A stretch of 21,363 nucleotides of DNA from a virus, in IMG/VR virus record IMGVR_UViG_3300007734_000460, positions 1 to 21,363 of that record; one strand, given 5' to 3'. The notes beneath the pieces are model-generated. The model searched no databases and was not told the origin of the DNA. It saw only the letters and a program-made list of their open reading frames with translations. Both the position numbers and the translations under genes were made by a program. Of the stretch, positions 20,541 to 21,363 are shown in pieces. How positions within the stretch are numbered: the first letter of the stretch is position 1; the number at the start of each line of letters is the position of its first letter.

Positions 20541-21134
20541 ATGCCGACTCCAACAGCAGCAGTTAAAGTCAATCCAACCACAGGTGCGCTCATTGTGCCT
20601 AGTGCCGCCACGTTCGCCAGCGCAAACGGTTTTCTGACAAGCGGCAGTTCTGACGCAAAAGCAAGCGTGCGAGTGGCGACCACCGCAAACGGCACCTTGG
20701 CAACAGCATTTGAAAACGGAGACACGGTGGACGGAATCGTATTGGCAACATCGGATCGCATCCTGATTAAAAACCAATCCGCCCCGGCAGAAAACGGCAT
20801 CTATACCGTGAACGCATCGGGCGCTCCTACCCGCGCAACCGACTTCGACGCATGGACTGAAATACCGGGCGCTTTTGTTTCAGTCGAAGCGGGCACTGTG
20901 AACGCCGGAACGCAATGGCTTTGCAACGTCGTGGCGGGCGGCACGCTTGGAGTCACAGCGATTACGTTTGTGGTGCCGAAGAACTACGTGGATTTGACAA
21001 CTGGGCAGACAATTTCGGGGCAAAAGACTTTCACTAATTTTGCGTCGAGTTACAGCGGCATGAAGTTTGAAAACGGGTTTGGCGGCGATATGGTGGACGG
21101 TCTTTGTTTTTCACGGAAGATTCTACATATCTAG
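20541..21134 (+). CDS. Tail fibre, N-terminal part (frame ends early)
   Basis: In the zero frame the product has 197 residues. Residues 40-155 match a fibre unit common in phages: DAKASVRVATTANGTLATAF, ENGDTVDGIVLATSDRILIK, NQSAPAENGIYTVNASGAP and TRATDFDAW. It is followed by DLTTGQTISGQKTFTNFASS, a typical fibre shaft start. The frame then stops at 21132-21134 after an out-of-character KILHI. The adjacent -1 frame continues the fibre without a stop to the window end, so this CDS is probably only the front of a longer fibre. Start ATG follows AATAAACC three bases after the previous stop. Confidence 0.8.
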   Translation: MPTPTAAVKVNPTTGALIVPSAATFASANGFLTSGSSDAKASVRVATTANGTLATAFENGDTVDGIVLATSDRILIKNQSAPAENGIYTVNASGAPTRATDFDAWTEIPGAFVSVEAGTVNAGTQWLCNVVAGGTLGVTAITFVVPKNYVDLTTGQTISGQKTFTNFASSYSGMKFENGFGGDMVDGLCFSRKILHI

Positions 21135-21363
21135 GAGTTATCGCGGGAGGGCCAAGCGAATATCTTTGGATGCGATTCTCCGGCAACACCGACATCACCC
21201 TCCCTTCATCCGGCACGCTCCTTTCCACCGCCGCCATCGGCTCAACCGTGCAGGCATACGATGCCGACTTGACCACATGGGCAGGCATCACGCCGGGCGC
21301 GGGCGTCGGCACGTTCCTAGCAACTCCATCCGGCGCAAACCGCGCGTCTGCGCTTACGACGGC
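21110..21363 (+). CDS. Tail fibre continuation in -1 frame (partial, runs off window)
   Basis: Reading from TTC at 21110 gives FTEDSTYLGVIAGGPSEYLW, then SGNTDITLPSSGTLLSTAAI, then VQAYDADLTTWAGITPGAGV and FLATPSGANRASALTT, open to the last base. These are standard phage fibre phrases and complete the shaft that the zero frame loses. Joining needs a -1 slip, or one extra T, at the T run 21107-21111. No start codon suited to separate expression is evident before ATG at 21170. Whether this is phase variation, programmed frameshift, mutation or a sequencing error is open. Confidence 0.65.

Noticed and set aside
1-21363. tRNA genes, CRISPR arrays, insertion sequences, integrase or attachment sites
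   Set aside because: I looked for cloverleaf-like arms, regularly spaced repeats, transposase motifs and terminal repeats and saw none; a covariance or profile search could still find something I missed.

Overview
The window is a stretch of tailed-phage genome (free phage or prophage; no integrase, attachment site, lysis gene or host gene is visible to decide). It runs in late-gene order from DNA packaging to the first tail fibre. The head module has the lambda order terminase small subunit, terminase large subunit, gpW-like protein, portal, protease, but it carries a P22-type coat protein. A tape measure gene and a lambda-type tail chaperone with a -1 frameshift site point to a siphovirus. 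The host is uncertain. None of the start codons has a recognisable Shine-Dalgarno sequence; uncoupled genes instead have A/C-rich leaders, often with AACCAAT. That suggests a host that initiates translation without SD sequences, for example Bacteroidota or Verrucomicrobiota-like bacteria. This is inference only.

Layout. 1-328: gene-free leader with one promoter candidate and a possible packaging site. 329-2688: small and large terminase, ATGA-coupled. 2685-2972: leftward Cys-rich small protein sharing a TTAA stop with the terminase. 3048-4485: metallophosphoesterase and two small genes joined by ATGA overlaps. 4490-4962: a 43-residue membrane protein and an acidic small protein. 4959-5196: a leftward 42-residue gene, again sharing a TTAA stop with its rightward neighbour, and an AT-rich control region with inverted repeats and divergent promoter candidates. 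5197-9767: Ig-like/gpW protein, portal, protease with a probable nested scaffold, and coat protein. 9796-9831: strong intrinsic terminator.

After the terminator, 9840-12281 holds head-tail connector, tail terminator, tail tube candidate and tail chaperone genes, the last with an in-frame G_GGA_AAC slippery heptamer and a 78-codon extension in the -1 frame. 12324-14055 is an ATGA-coupled accessory cassette between the chaperone and the remaining tail genes: an unknown helical protein, a minimal ATP-dependent ligase-like nucleotidyltransferase and a NUMOD3-type DNA-binding protein. 14080-20537 holds tail genes including the tape measure. 20541 to the window end is a tail fibre gene whose frame breaks at a five-T run and stays open to the end.

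The most unusual signals are: (1) the AACCAAT leader code; (2) a second boundary motif (TAACGCAAG, TTGCAATA, and a 17-base exact repeat) that occurs between genes and also once inside the protease gene just before an internal ATG, suggesting a nested scaffold; (3) the ligase/NUMOD cassette; (4) two convergent gene pairs sharing TTAA stops; (5) two promoter candidates with the same GTGCATAGC 9-mer at identical spacing from TTGAC; (6) a possible phase-variable or frameshifted tail fibre.
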